Under the pieces are notes generated by a model. That model saw only the letters and a program-made list of their open reading frames with translations. It ran no database searches and was not told the DNA's origin. Of a DNA stretch of 64,000 nucleotides, positions 19,100 through 27,417 are shown one piece after another; the first letter of the stretch is position 1; each line of letters begins with the position of its first letter. Both the position numbers and the translations under genes were made by a program. The stretch lies in contig NZ_BMRX01000018.1 of the NCBI RefSeq assembly GCF_014648855.1, positions 83,050 through 147,049 on the forward strand, read 5' to 3'. The DNA comes from Streptomyces parvulus (lineage in GTDB: Bacteria > Actinomycetota > Actinomycetes > Streptomycetales > Streptomycetaceae).

Positions 19100-19570
19100 A
19101 TGACCGACATGGAGACCCAGCGGGCAGGGCAGGACACCATCGGCGCCCCCGGTACGGGCAAACGGCGTGGCGGAGGAGAGCCCGGCGCCCGCGGACGCAC
19201 CACCATCGCCGACGGCGTCGTGGAGAAGATCACCGGAATGGCGGCACGTGACGTCGCCGGTGTGCACGCCATGGGCAGCGGGGTGTCCCGCACCTTCGGC
19301 GCCGTACGCGACCGCGTGCCCGGCGGCGACCGCTCCGGCGTGACGCGGGGCGTGAAGGCCGAGGTCGGGGAGAAGCAGACCGCGCTGGATCTGGAGATCG
19401 TCGTCGAATACGGCGTGTCGATCTCCGACGTGGCCCAGGACGTGCGGGAGAACGTGGTGAACGCGGTCGAGCGGATGACCGGTCTGGAGGTCGTCGAGGT
19501 CAACATCGCGGTCAGCGACGTGAAGCTGCCCGACGAGGAGGACGAGGAACCGGAGCCCCGGATCAAGTGA
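19100..19570 (+). CDS. Asp23/Gls24 family envelope stress protein
   Basis: This 156-residue protein has the Asp23 pattern: RTTIADGVVEKITGMAARDVAGVHAMG (about 33-59), a disordered Gly/Arg insert, then LDLEIVVEYGVSISDVAQDVRENVVNAVERMTGLEVVEVNIAVSDV. In Firmicutes the family sits under the membrane, bound to AmaP, and is linked to cell-envelope stress. The N terminus is Gly/Arg-rich and the C terminus acidic. The ATG at 19100 has GGAAGGGA upstream. It is the first gene of a five-gene unit. Confidence 0.88.
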   Translation: MTDMETQRAGQDTIGAPGTGKRRGGGEPGARGRTTIADGVVEKITGMAARDVAGVHAMGSGVSRTFGAVRDRVPGGDRSGVTRGVKAEVGEKQTALDLEIVVEYGVSISDVAQDVRENVVNAVERMTGLEVVEVNIAVSDVKLPDEEDEEPEPRIK

Positions 19571-19609
19571 CGTGGAGGATGAGGCAGCGGTGAACGAGGG
19601 GAGCGCACC

Positions 19610-19795
19610 ATGAGCATGGCCGTGGTCGGCCTGATCGCCGGCATGGCGCTGGGATTCGCCGGGTACTTCGGCGGCTTCGGCGCCTTCGTGCTGGTCGCCG
19701 CCCTGGGGGCGGTCGGGTTCGTCGTCGGCCGGTTCCTGGAGGGCGACATGGACCTCGGCGACTTCTTCCGCCCCCGCGACGACCGGCGGCGGTGA
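19610..19795 (+). CDS. small membrane protein, DUF2273-like
   Basis: This 61-residue protein has two hydrophobic segments rich in Gly/Ala (about 3-22 and 25-43) and a charged Asp/Arg tail. It matches the small DUF2273-like partner seen next to Asp23/AmaP genes. GAGGGGAG precedes the ATG. Its stop overlaps the next start by 4 bp. Confidence 0.72.
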   Translation: MSMAVVGLIAGMALGFAGYFGGFGAFVLVAALGAVGFVVGRFLEGDMDLGDFFRPRDDRRR

Positions 19796-20175
19796 CCGGC
19801 GTGAGCGGTGGGGCCGGTGAGGTCCTGGAACCCCTCGCGGTGGTCGCGCCGGCCGAGCGCGGCGCCACGCGGATCGCCGACCGGGTGGTCGCCAAGGTCG
19901 CCGCGCAGGCGGCCCGCGAGGCGGTCGGCGCACTCCATCCGGACGCCGCCCGCCCGCACGCGACGGTCGCCGTCCACCACGACACCGCCCACGTCCGGGT
20001 GCACGTCGAACTCGACTACCCCTGCGACATCGGCGCCCGCTGCGGTCAGGTGCGCCACCAAGTCGTGCAGCGGGTCAGGACATTGGTGGGCATGGCGGTG
20101 CCGGAGGTCGCCGTCCAGGTGGAGCGGCTGCACCTGGCGCGGGAGTACGGCGAGAAGCGGGGGAGGACGCGATGA
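19792..20175 (+). CDS. second Asp23/Gls24-like protein
   Basis: This 127-residue protein has GATRIADRVVAKVAAQAAREAVGAL followed by beta-rich VAVHHDTAHVRVHVELDYP and a helical end, the same fold pattern as the first Asp23 protein but strongly diverged. The start is GTG within the overlap GTGA with the preceding gene, and the stop overlaps the next start as ATGA. It is probably a subunit of the same membrane-associated complex. Confidence 0.65.
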   Translation: MTGVSGGAGEVLEPLAVVAPAERGATRIADRVVAKVAAQAAREAVGALHPDAARPHATVAVHHDTAHVRVHVELDYPCDIGARCGQVRHQVVQRVRTLVGMAVPEVAVQVERLHLAREYGEKRGRTR

Positions 20176-20843
20176 GCGAGCCCCTGGGCTCCGAGGCCGC
20201 CGAGGGCAGCACCCGGCGCCTGCCGGTCGTGGAACGGGACCCCGGCCGGCCGGACCCGCCCGACCTGGAGAAGGACACCGAGGAGGCACCCCCGAGCGGA
20301 AGGGCCGGCCGCTTCTGGTCCGCGCGCCGCGTGCCCGCGGGCATCGTCGCCCTCCTGCTCCTGCTCCTGGCCGGGGCCTTCCTCTACGACGTCGTCGCCG
20401 TCCGCACCGGCCGCGACGCCCTCGGCTGGCGCCGCGACCTGGCCCGGCAGCTCGCCGAACGCCCCCTCGACGACACCTGGGTGCTGGTCGGCGCGGGAGT
20501 CGCCGCCGCCCTCGGGCTCTGGCTGCTGCTGCTGGCCCTCACTCCGGGCCTGCGCCGGACGCTGCCGATGCGGCGCACCCACCCGGACGTGCGCGCCGGG
20601 CTGCACCGCGACGCCGCCGCCACCGTGCTGCGCGACCGGGCCATGGAGGTCCCCGGGGTGCAGTCGGCCCGGGTGCGGCTGCGCCGCCGCAGGGCACGCG
20701 TGCGCGCGCTGTCGCACTTCCGGGAACTGGACGACGTACGGGCCGATCTGGACGGCGCCCTCGACGACGCGGTGCGCGGGCTGGGCCTGGCCCGGCCGCC
20801 CTCCGTGTCGCTGCGGGTGGCACGCCCCGGCCGGAAGGGGTGA
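20172..20843 (+). CDS. DUF6286-type membrane protein of the Asp23 operon
   Basis: This 223-residue protein has a Pro/Asp-rich cytosolic N terminus, two membrane segments (about 55-75 and 103-123) and a basic cytosolic C terminus (VQSARVRLRRRRARVRAL). It has no enzyme motif. The layout is like AmaP: two membrane helices and a cytosolic tail. It overlaps its neighbours by 4 bp on each side, so it should be made in step with the Asp23-like proteins. Confidence 0.65.
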   Translation: MSEPLGSEAAEGSTRRLPVVERDPGRPDPPDLEKDTEEAPPSGRAGRFWSARRVPAGIVALLLLLLAGAFLYDVVAVRTGRDALGWRRDLARQLAERPLDDTWVLVGAGVAAALGLWLLLLALTPGLRRTLPMRRTHPDVRAGLHRDAAATVLRDRAMEVPGVQSARVRLRRRRARVRALSHFRELDDVRADLDGALDDAVRGLGLARPPSVSLRVARPGRKG

Positions 20844-21427
20844 GGGCGGTGCTGCGAACCGTCAACCGTGTACTGACCGGACTCGCGGGTCTCGTCCTGG
20901 TCGCCGTCGGCGGCGCAGTGCTCGCCGTCGGTTTCGACGCCCCCGCGCCCTCCTGGTGGGTCCACCAGGGGCCGCACGACGTACTGCTGACCACCGCCGA
21001 GCGGACCCGGTGGCGGGACGCCGGCTGGTGGTGGCCGGTCGTCATCGCCGCCCTCGCCGTCCTGCTGCTGCTCGCCCTGTGGTGGCTGGTCGCGGTCCTG
21101 CGCCGCCGCCGGCTCACCGAGGTCCTCGTCGACACCGGCGACGGCGAGGCCGCCACGCTGCGCGGCCGGGCGCTGGAGGGAGCGCTGGCCGGGGAGGCCG
21201 ACCGGGTGGACGGGGTCGAGCGGGCCAGGGTCCGGCTCACCGGACGCCGCGACGCCCCGAGGACCCGCGTCCGGCTGCTCCTCGCCCCCCACGTGGACCC
21301 CGGCACCGCCCTGCGGGACCTCACCGGCGGCGCCCTGACCCACGCCCGCGCCTCGGCGGGCCTCGCGTCCCTCCCGGCGGAGGTCCAGCTCCGCGGCGTC
21401 AAACACCACGCCGAACGCGTCAGCTGA
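20840..21427 (+). CDS. amaP: AmaP-like alkaline-shock membrane anchor
   Basis: This 195-residue protein has two membrane helices (about 8-29 and 66-89) flanking a short Trp-rich external loop, then a cytosolic domain with VDGVERARVRLTGR. This matches AmaP, which recruits Asp23 to the membrane in staphylococci. The GTG at 20840 overlaps the previous stop as GTGA; a second GTG is 9 bp later. It is the last gene of the unit. Confidence 0.68.
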   Translation: MRAVLRTVNRVLTGLAGLVLVAVGGAVLAVGFDAPAPSWWVHQGPHDVLLTTAERTRWRDAGWWWPVVIAALAVLLLLALWWLVAVLRRRRLTEVLVDTGDGEAATLRGRALEGALAGEADRVDGVERARVRLTGRRDAPRTRVRLLLAPHVDPGTALRDLTGGALTHARASAGLASLPAEVQLRGVKHHAERVS

Positions 21428-21429
21428 CC

Positions 21430-21458
21430 GGCGCACCCGGCGTCACGCCGGAGGCGCC
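21430..21458. terminator. hairpin between convergent amaP-like and SDR genes
   Basis: GGCGC/GCGCC and CCGGCG/CGCCGG stems are separated by a two-base internal loop, with a TCA loop. It lies in the 34-bp convergent gap and could serve both strands. Confidence 0.55.
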
Positions 21459-21461
21459 GCG

Positions 21462-22217
21462 CTAGAACCCGTGCCGCACCCCGCCGTCCACCGGCAGCAT
21501 CACACCGGTGAGGTACGACGCCGCCGGGGACAGCAGGAACGCCGCGGTGCGGCCGAACTCCTCCGGGGTGCCGTAACGGCGCAGCGGGATGCGGGACTCG
21601 GCGGCCGCCCGTGTCGCCTCCGGGTCGGCCGACAGGCCGTCCAGCTCGCGCACCCGGTCGGTGTCGACGCGGCCCGGCAGCAGGCCGACGACGCGGACGC
21701 CGCGCGGCCCCAACTCGTCGGCGAGGGACTTGGCGAAGCCGGCCAGCCCCGGCCGCAGGCCGTTGGAGATGGTCAGGCCGGGGATCGGCTCGTACACCGA
21801 GCCCGACAGCACAAACCCGATCACCCCGCCCTCCTCCAGCTCGCCCGCCGCGCCCCGGGCCAGCCGCACCGCACCGAGGAACACCGACTCGAAAGCCGCC
21901 TGCCACTGGTCGTCCGTGTTGTCGGCGACGAACCCGGGCGGCGGCCCGCCCACACTGATCAGCACACCGTCGAAGCGGCCGAAGCGCTCCCGCGCGGTGG
22001 CGATCAGACGTTCGGCCGCCTGCGGGTCGGCGTTGTCCACGGCCACGCCCACCACGTCCGGGCCCAGCTCGGCCGCGGCCTGCCCGACGCTCCCCTCGTC
22101 CCGCCCGGTGACGACCACTTTCGCCCCGTCGGCGACCAGTTCGCGCGCGGCCGCGTTGCCCAGGCCGCGGGTGGCTCCCGTGACGACGTACACCCGGTCC
22201 TTCAGTCCAAGATCCAT
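21462..22217 (-). CDS. SDR-family protein with altered catalytic motif
   Basis: This 251-residue Rossmann protein has the nucleotide motif TGATRGLGNAAA (about 13-24) and the C-terminal YLTGVMLPVDGGVRHGF typical of 3-ketoacyl reductase-like SDRs. The Ser is in VLSGSVY, but where YxxxK should stand the sequence reads ISNGLRPGLAGFAKS, so Asn and Arg replace Tyr and Lys. It may use a changed mechanism or be non-catalytic. It starts 4 bp after the GH15 gene stop and is co-transcribed with it. Confidence 0.78.
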   Translation of the reverse strand: MDLGLKDRVYVVTGATRGLGNAAARELVADGAKVVVTGRDEGSVGQAAAELGPDVVGVAVDNADPQAAERLIATARERFGRFDGVLISVGGPPPGFVADNTDDQWQAAFESVFLGAVRLARGAAGELEEGGVIGFVLSGSVYEPIPGLTISNGLRPGLAGFAKSLADELGPRGVRVVGLLPGRVDTDRVRELDGLSADPEATRAAAESRIPLRRYGTPEEFGRTAAFLLSPAASYLTGVMLPVDGGVRHGF

Positions 22218-22221
22218 GGCC

Positions 22222-24042
22222 CTATCCTGCCCCCTCCTCCCCGAACAGGGCGAGGGCGGTGTTGACCAGACCGACGTGACTGAACGCCTGCGGGAAGTTG
22301 CCCAGCTGGCCGCCGGCCACCGGGTCGTACTCCTCCGCCAGCAGACCGACGTCGTTGGTCAGGCCCACCAGCCGCTCGAACAGCTCCCGGGCCTCCTTGG
22401 TCCGGCCGATCGCGTGCAACGCGTCCGCGTACCAGAACGAGCACACCAGGAACGTGCCCTCACTGCCGGGCAGGCCGTCGACCGCCTCGCCCTCGGTGCT
22501 GTAGCGGCGCACCAGGCCGTCCCGGGTCAGCTCCGCGCCGACGGCCTCGACCGTGCCGACGACCCGGGGGTCGTCCGGGGGCAGGAAGCCGACGCGCGGT
22601 ATCAGCAGCACCGAGGCGTCCAGTTCCCGCGAACCGTAGGACTGGGTGAAGGTCCTGCGCTCCGGGTCGTACCCCTTCTCGCAGACCTCGCGGTGCACCT
22701 CCTCGCGCAGCGCCCGCCAGCCCTCCAGGTCGCCGCCGCCCAGCTCGGGATGGGCCTCCAGGGTGCGCACCGCGCGGTCCAGGGCCACCCACGTCATCAC
22801 CTTCGAGTGCACGAACTGCCGGCGCCCGCCGCGCACTTCCCACAGCCCCTCGTCGGGCTCGCGCCAGGCGCCGGCCAGGAAGTCCATCAGCGCGCACTGC
22901 AGCTCCCACATCTGTGGCTGCGGACGCATGCCCGCCTCCCGGGCCAGCGACAGCGAGTCCATGACCTCGCCGTAGACGTCCAACTGGAGCTGGTTCACCG
23001 CGTCGTTGCCGATGCGCACGGGGGTGGCGTCCGCGAACCCGGACAGCCACGGCAGCTCGAACTCGGGCAGCCGCCGCTCGCCCGCGAGCCCGTACATGAT
23101 CTGGAGGTCGTCCGGGCTGCCCGCGACCGCGCGCAGCAGCCAGTCGCGCCACGCCTCGGCCTCCTCCAGATATCCGGCGGACAGCAGGGCGCCCAGGGTG
23201 AGCGTGGAGTCGCGCAGCCAGCAGAAGCGGTAGTCCCAGTTGCGCACGCCGCCCGGTTCCTCGGGCAGCGAAGTGGTGGGGGCGGCCACGATGCCGCCGG
23301 TGGGCTGGTAGGTGAGCGCCTTCAGCGTGATCAGCGAGCGGACGACGGCGTCCCGGTGCGGGCCGTCGTACCGGCACCGCGCGGCCCAGGTCCGCCAGTC
23401 CTCGACGCTGTGCTCCAGGGCCACGAACGGGTCGATCAGCGGCGGCCGCTGCTCGTGCGAGGGGTGCCAGGTCAGGACGAACGCGACCTTCTCGCCCGCG
23501 GCGACCGTGAACTCCGAGTGGGTGCCGTAGTCCTCGCCCCAGCTGCGCACCTCGGGCTCGCTGCGCAGCCACGCCGAGTCCGGCCCGGCGACCGCCACCC
23601 GGTGCCCGTCGGACCTGCGTACCCACGGGACGACCGAGCCGTAGTCGAAGCGCAGCCGGAGCACGCTGTGCATGGTGACCTCGCCGCTCAGGCCCTCCAC
23701 GACGCGCACCAGGTCGGGGGCGCGGTCCCGCTGGGGCATCAGGTCGGTGACCCGGACCGCGCCGTCCTCGGTCTCCCACTCGGTGTCGAGGACGAGGGTG
23801 TCCGGCCGATAGGCGCGGCGGGTGCAGCGCTCGGCGCCCTTGGGCGCGATGCGCCAGTGGCCGTTGTCCTCGTCGCCGAGCAGCTTGGCGAAGCAGGCCG
23901 CGGAGTCGAAGCGGGGGAGGCAGAGCCAGTCCACGGAACCGTCCGTGGAGACCAGGGCGGCGGTCTGCTGATCGCCGATGAGCGCGTAGTCCTCGATGTC
24001 GGTGTGCACGAAATCTCGTCTTCCCGACCGGGGGCGGAGCAT
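22222..24042 (-). CDS. glycoside hydrolase family 15 protein (glucoamylase/trehalase type)
   Basis: This 606-residue protein has no signal peptide. It opens with IEDYALIGDQQTAALVSTDGSVDWLCLPRFDS, the N-terminal beta domain of bacterial GH15. The (alpha/alpha)6 barrel has NWDYRFCWLRDSTLTLGALL, with the catalytic-acid region near 270-285, and GTFLVCSFWYADAL near 540. Mycobacterial members of this subgroup are trehalases; glucoamylase activity is the alternative. The ATG at 24042 is 15 bp after the SURF1 stop; GTG at 24009 is an alternative start nearer the conserved part. Confidence 0.87.
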   Translation of the reverse strand: MLRPRSGRRDFVHTDIEDYALIGDQQTAALVSTDGSVDWLCLPRFDSAACFAKLLGDEDNGHWRIAPKGAERCTRRAYRPDTLVLDTEWETEDGAVRVTDLMPQRDRAPDLVRVVEGLSGEVTMHSVLRLRFDYGSVVPWVRRSDGHRVAVAGPDSAWLRSEPEVRSWGEDYGTHSEFTVAAGEKVAFVLTWHPSHEQRPPLIDPFVALEHSVEDWRTWAARCRYDGPHRDAVVRSLITLKALTYQPTGGIVAAPTTSLPEEPGGVRNWDYRFCWLRDSTLTLGALLSAGYLEEAEAWRDWLLRAVAGSPDDLQIMYGLAGERRLPEFELPWLSGFADATPVRIGNDAVNQLQLDVYGEVMDSLSLAREAGMRPQPQMWELQCALMDFLAGAWREPDEGLWEVRGGRRQFVHSKVMTWVALDRAVRTLEAHPELGGGDLEGWRALREEVHREVCEKGYDPERRTFTQSYGSRELDASVLLIPRVGFLPPDDPRVVGTVEAVGAELTRDGLVRRYSTEGEAVDGLPGSEGTFLVCSFWYADALHAIGRTKEARELFERLVGLTNDVGLLAEEYDPVAGGQLGNFPQAFSHVGLVNTALALFGEEGAG

Positions 24043-24057
24043 TCTGCCGCCCCCGCG

Positions 24058-24861
24058 CTACACCGCCGCGGGCTGCGCCGACTCCTCGGACTCGTCCTCG
24101 CCCCCGCCGTCCTCGGCGGCGCGGTCCCTCACCTCGCGGCGCGCCAGCACGAACCAGCCGATCGGCACACCGGCGGAGAACAGCCACCACTGGACGGCGT
24201 ACGCCATGTGGTTGCCGATGCTGTCGTGGTCGGGCTCCGCGATCAGTTCGGGGGTGTCGCTGGCGGGCTCCGGCTCGGTCATCTCGACGTAGCCGCCGAG
24301 GACCTGCCTGCCGAGGCGCTCCGCCTGCTGCTCGCTGTTGATGAGCATGACCTGGCGGTCGGGCAGGCCCGCGACGTTCTTGATGCCGCTGTCCTCGGTG
24401 GTCTGGTCGGGCATCAGCCGACCGGTGACGGTGGTCTCGCCCGCCGGGGGCGCCGGGATCTTCGGGAAGGCGGTCTGGCTGGCGCCGTTCGAGGGGATCC
24501 AGCCCCGGTTGACCATCAGCACCTTGCCGTCGTCCAGCACGAACGGGGTGAGGACGTGGTAGCCGACGCGGTCGTCCGCGTTGGTGCGGCGGCGGACGAC
24601 GACTTCGTCGGCGGTGTCGAAGTGCCCCTTCGCCGTCACCCGGCGGTAGAGGTCGTCGTCGTCGACCTCGGCCCCGGGGGAGGTCATGGACTCGGCCGGT
24701 ACCGGCCGGGCCGCCAGGGAGTCCGCGATCACCTTGTTCAACGCGACCCTGTGCTCGTGGCGGTGCAGCTGCCAGAAGCCCAGCTCGATCATCGTCGGGA
24801 TGAGCGCGAGCGCCACGAGGGTGAGGATCACCCACTGGCGGGACAACAGGAACCGGTACAC
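24058..24861 (-). CDS. SURF1-family cytochrome oxidase biogenesis protein
   Basis: This 267-residue protein has an N-terminal membrane helix (about 8-28) with the GFWQLHRHEHR motif after it, a large extracytoplasmic domain (VNRGWIP, VTGRLMP), and a second helix near 225-245 with HMAYAVQWWLFSAG. This is the SURF1 layout; the family assists aa3-type oxidase assembly. The start is GTG at 24861. It precedes the GH15 gene in the same direction. Confidence 0.9.
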   Translation of the reverse strand: MYRFLLSRQWVILTLVALALIPTMIELGFWQLHRHEHRVALNKVIADSLAARPVPAESMTSPGAEVDDDDLYRRVTAKGHFDTADEVVVRRRTNADDRVGYHVLTPFVLDDGKVLMVNRGWIPSNGASQTAFPKIPAPPAGETTVTGRLMPDQTTEDSGIKNVAGLPDRQVMLINSEQQAERLGRQVLGGYVEMTEPEPASDTPELIAEPDHDSIGNHMAYAVQWWLFSAGVPIGWFVLARREVRDRAAEDGGGEDESEESAQPAAV

Positions 24862-24926
24862 CCCACGACGGTACAACTCGGTCGTGGGGCACCGTACGGC
24901 GGGTGGGGCTTGTGCCGGCCGGGGGC

Positions 24927-25160
24927 TCAGACCTTGTCGACGATCCCCGCCCTCCCCTCCGCGCGGGCGCAGTGGGCGCCGCAGTACCAGTGGCCCTCCA
25001 CCTCGACGCCCTGGCCGATGATCTGGACCCGGCAGTGCTCGCAGATGGGGGCCATCCGGTGGATCGCGCAGGAGAAGCAGTCGAAGACGTGCACCGCTCC
25101 CTGGGCGTGGACCTCGAAGGACATTCCGTAGTTGTTGCCGCAGACTTCGCATGTCGCCAT
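24927..25160 (-). CDS. small zinc-ribbon protein
   Basis: This 77-residue protein has several Cys pairs: CEVCG near the N terminus, FDCFSCAIH, CEHC, and WYCGAHC. Spacing suggests two zinc ribbons. It has no membrane segment. Conserved in actinobacteria, function unknown. The ATG at 25160 starts just before the first CxxC; longer in-frame starts add only Pro/Ser/Arg. It precedes the SURF1 gene with a 65-bp gap. Confidence 0.75.
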   Translation of the reverse strand: MATCEVCGNNYGMSFEVHAQGAVHVFDCFSCAIHRMAPICEHCRVQIIGQGVEVEGHWYCGAHCARAEGRAGIVDKV

Positions 25161-25254
25161 GGGCCACAGGGTGGGCCGTGACCGCGAGACGGGCGAGCGG
25201 CCGCCGGGCGAGTCGCCGGGAATCACCCGTCCGTACGGCCGGTCCCGGCCACCG

Positions 25255-26253
25255 TCACAAAGCCGCGTCCGCCGCCTCCACGTCCGCCAGCAGCTGCCCG
25301 AACGCCGCCTCGTCCACCACCGGGGTGCCGTACTGGCGGGCCTTGACCACCTTGGAGGTGCCCGAGTCCGGGTCGTTGGTGACCAGCAGGCTGGTCAGCC
25401 GGGAGAGGCTGGTGGCGACGTGCAGCCCCGCCTCCGCGGCCCGGTCCTCCAGCAGGTCCCGCTCCACGGAGGTGTCACCCGAGAAGGCGACCCGCATGCC
25501 CTGCTTGAGTCGTTTGCCCGGTTCGTACCGGCCGGGGTTGGGATAGGGGCAGGCGGGCCGCTTGCGGGAGGGGCGCCAGGTGCCCGGCCGGTAGGAGCCG
25601 TGCCCGGCCTGCTGCCCGATCCGGGGCGCGGGCCGGTCCGACCACTCGGTCAGCGGCCGGCACTCGTGCAGCGGCAGCCGCACGCCCCCGGCCGCCGCCG
25701 CGGCCAGACTGGGCCGGAAGGCCTCCGCCAGCACCCGCGCGTCGTCCAGCGCGTGGTGCGCCCGCTGCTGTACCACGCCGTAGTGCGCGGCCAGCGACTC
25801 CAGCTTGTGGTTGGGCAGCGGCAGGCGCAGCTCCTTCGAGAGCGCGATGGTGCACAGCCGTTGGCGCACCGGCGCCTCCCGGCTCGCCCGGGCGTACTCC
25901 CGGGCGATCATCTGCCAGTCGAAGACGGCGTTGTGCGCGACGAGGACCCGCCCGTCGAGCCGGGCCGCGAACTCCTCGGCGACGTCCGGGAAGAGCGGCG
26001 CGTCCCGGAGCACGGCACTCGTCAGACCGTGTATCCACACCGGGCCCGGGTCGCGCTGCGGATTGACCAGCGTGTACCAGTGGTCCTCGACCTCGCCGCG
26101 CGCGTCCAGCCGGTACACCGCCGCGGAGATGATGCGGTCGTCGCGGGCCAGGCCGGTGGTCTCCACGTCGACGACCGCGTATCCCCGGGGATACGCGGCC
26201 GGCCAGGCAGTCGCGGACGGCGCCGCGGTCGTACGGTCTTCGAGCATGGTCAC
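25255..26253 (-). CDS. DEDDh 3'-5' exonuclease with C-terminal BRCT domain
   Basis: This 332-residue protein starts with a DnaQ-like nuclease: YAVVDVETTGL (ExoI, about 25-35), VAHNAVFDWQMI (ExoII) and HHALDDARVLAEAF (ExoIII, with the DEDDh His). A linker of about 45 residues precedes a BRCT domain (GMRVAFSGDTSVERDLLEDRAAEAG to the end), as in actinobacterial exonucleases of DNA repair. GTG 26253 and ATG 26247 are both possible starts. TATCCT directly upstream looks like a -10 box, so leaderless translation is possible. Confidence 0.88.
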   Translation of the reverse strand: MTMLEDRTTAAPSATAWPAAYPRGYAVVDVETTGLARDDRIISAAVYRLDARGEVEDHWYTLVNPQRDPGPVWIHGLTSAVLRDAPLFPDVAEEFAARLDGRVLVAHNAVFDWQMIAREYARASREAPVRQRLCTIALSKELRLPLPNHKLESLAAHYGVVQQRAHHALDDARVLAEAFRPSLAAAAAGGVRLPLHECRPLTEWSDRPAPRIGQQAGHGSYRPGTWRPSRKRPACPYPNPGRYEPGKRLKQGMRVAFSGDTSVERDLLEDRAAEAGLHVATSLSRLTSLLVTNDPDSGTSKVVKARQYGTPVVDEAAFGQLLADVEAADAAL

Positions 26254-26355
26254 TGAGGATACGGGCCGGGACCGACACTCCGGTGCCGGAGGTGCCGCGG
26301 ACGACGCCGCCGAAACGGTTCCTCCGTCAAGTTCCGGACGGTGGGGGAGGGTTGC

Positions 26356-27363
26356 TCACCAGCGGATCGGTACCGGAAGGGCCGTCAGGAGCCCCGAGAC
26401 CGCGACGACCGCGCCCAGAGCCACGACCTCCGCGCGCGCGGGCGGACAGGCGGTCAGCGGGTCGGCCGCGCGGCTCAGCCGGATCCTGGCCCACAGGGCG
26501 AGCGCGGCGACGGCGGCCACCAGGACCACCTTGGCGAGCAGCACCCGCCCGTACGCGGTGTCCGTCAGCTGGTCCGCGATCGTGCCCGGCTCCATCCGGC
26601 GCAGCGAACTGCACACCCCGGTCGCGGTGAGGGCGGCCAGCAGAACCGCCGCCACGCGCGCGTAGAGCCCCAGCAGCGCCGGACCGGCCTCGGCGCCCCG
26701 CCACCGCCGCAGCGTCCGCAGGGCGTAGAGCAGACCGCCCGCCCACAGCGAGGCGCACGTCAGATGGGCCAGCGTGAGGGCCGAGCCCAGCAGCGGGCTG
26801 TACTCGGTCGTGGGGTGGGCGCGCAGCGCCTCCGCGACGACCACCGCGGCCAGCGGCCAGACCTGGCTGCCGGGGCGGCGCGAGAGGGCGCACAGACCCG
26901 CCGCGAGGAATGCGTTGACCTCCAGCAGCGCGAGCTTGCCGTCCCTGGAGGCGTAGAGACCGCCCACGTCGATGTCGGCGGCGCCGTCCGGCACCAGGTT
27001 GCCCGTCGCCACGACCGACGCCAGCCCCAGGGCGGCGGCGAACCCGGCCCCGGCCGCCTGCGGCGACCAGCTGCGGGGCCGCTCCGGGGGCGCGCCGGGG
27101 AGCGAGTGGGCCAGCCGGTTCACGAACAGCTCGCCGAGCGGCACGCTCAGCGCGGCGAAGAGCACCGCGCGCAGCAGCGCGATGCCGCCGGTGCCCGGTG
27201 CCTCGGCCTCTCCCGTGCCGCGCAGGGCGGGGGAGGGGCCGAGCACCGGTATGAGCGCGGCCAGCGCCACCAGCGCGAGCACGGCCGCGGTCCGGCCGGT
27301 ACCGGAGGGCGTCGCGTGCCGTCCGGTACCGGTGGTCCGGGACTTGGGTCGGGTCGGGGTCAC
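26356..27363 (-). CDS. CopD-domain membrane protein
   Basis: This 335-residue protein has about eight hydrophobic segments. The second half has the CopD pattern: LAHLTCASLWAGGLLYALRTL, LLALTATGVCSSLRRM and YGRVLLAKVVLVAAVAALALWAR. CopD proteins are linked to copper uptake or handling. No CopC domain is present. The start is GTG at 27363. It has no copper-related neighbour; the gene upstream is a secreted protease. Confidence 0.78.
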   Translation of the reverse strand: MTPTRPKSRTTGTGRHATPSGTGRTAAVLALVALAALIPVLGPSPALRGTGEAEAPGTGGIALLRAVLFAALSVPLGELFVNRLAHSLPGAPPERPRSWSPQAAGAGFAAALGLASVVATGNLVPDGAADIDVGGLYASRDGKLALLEVNAFLAAGLCALSRRPGSQVWPLAAVVVAEALRAHPTTEYSPLLGSALTLAHLTCASLWAGGLLYALRTLRRWRGAEAGPALLGLYARVAAVLLAALTATGVCSSLRRMEPGTIADQLTDTAYGRVLLAKVVLVAAVAALALWARIRLSRAADPLTACPPARAEVVALGAVVAVSGLLTALPVPIRW

Positions 27364-27417
27364 CCCAGGATCTTCACCAAGTCCCCGGAACCGGGCAAGT
27401 TCCCCGGTGGGTACCCG

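Noticed and set aside
21589..25131. 1180-codon open frame antisense to SDR, GH15 and SURF1
   Set aside because: No domain or codon bias; the opposite strand encodes well-conserved proteins.
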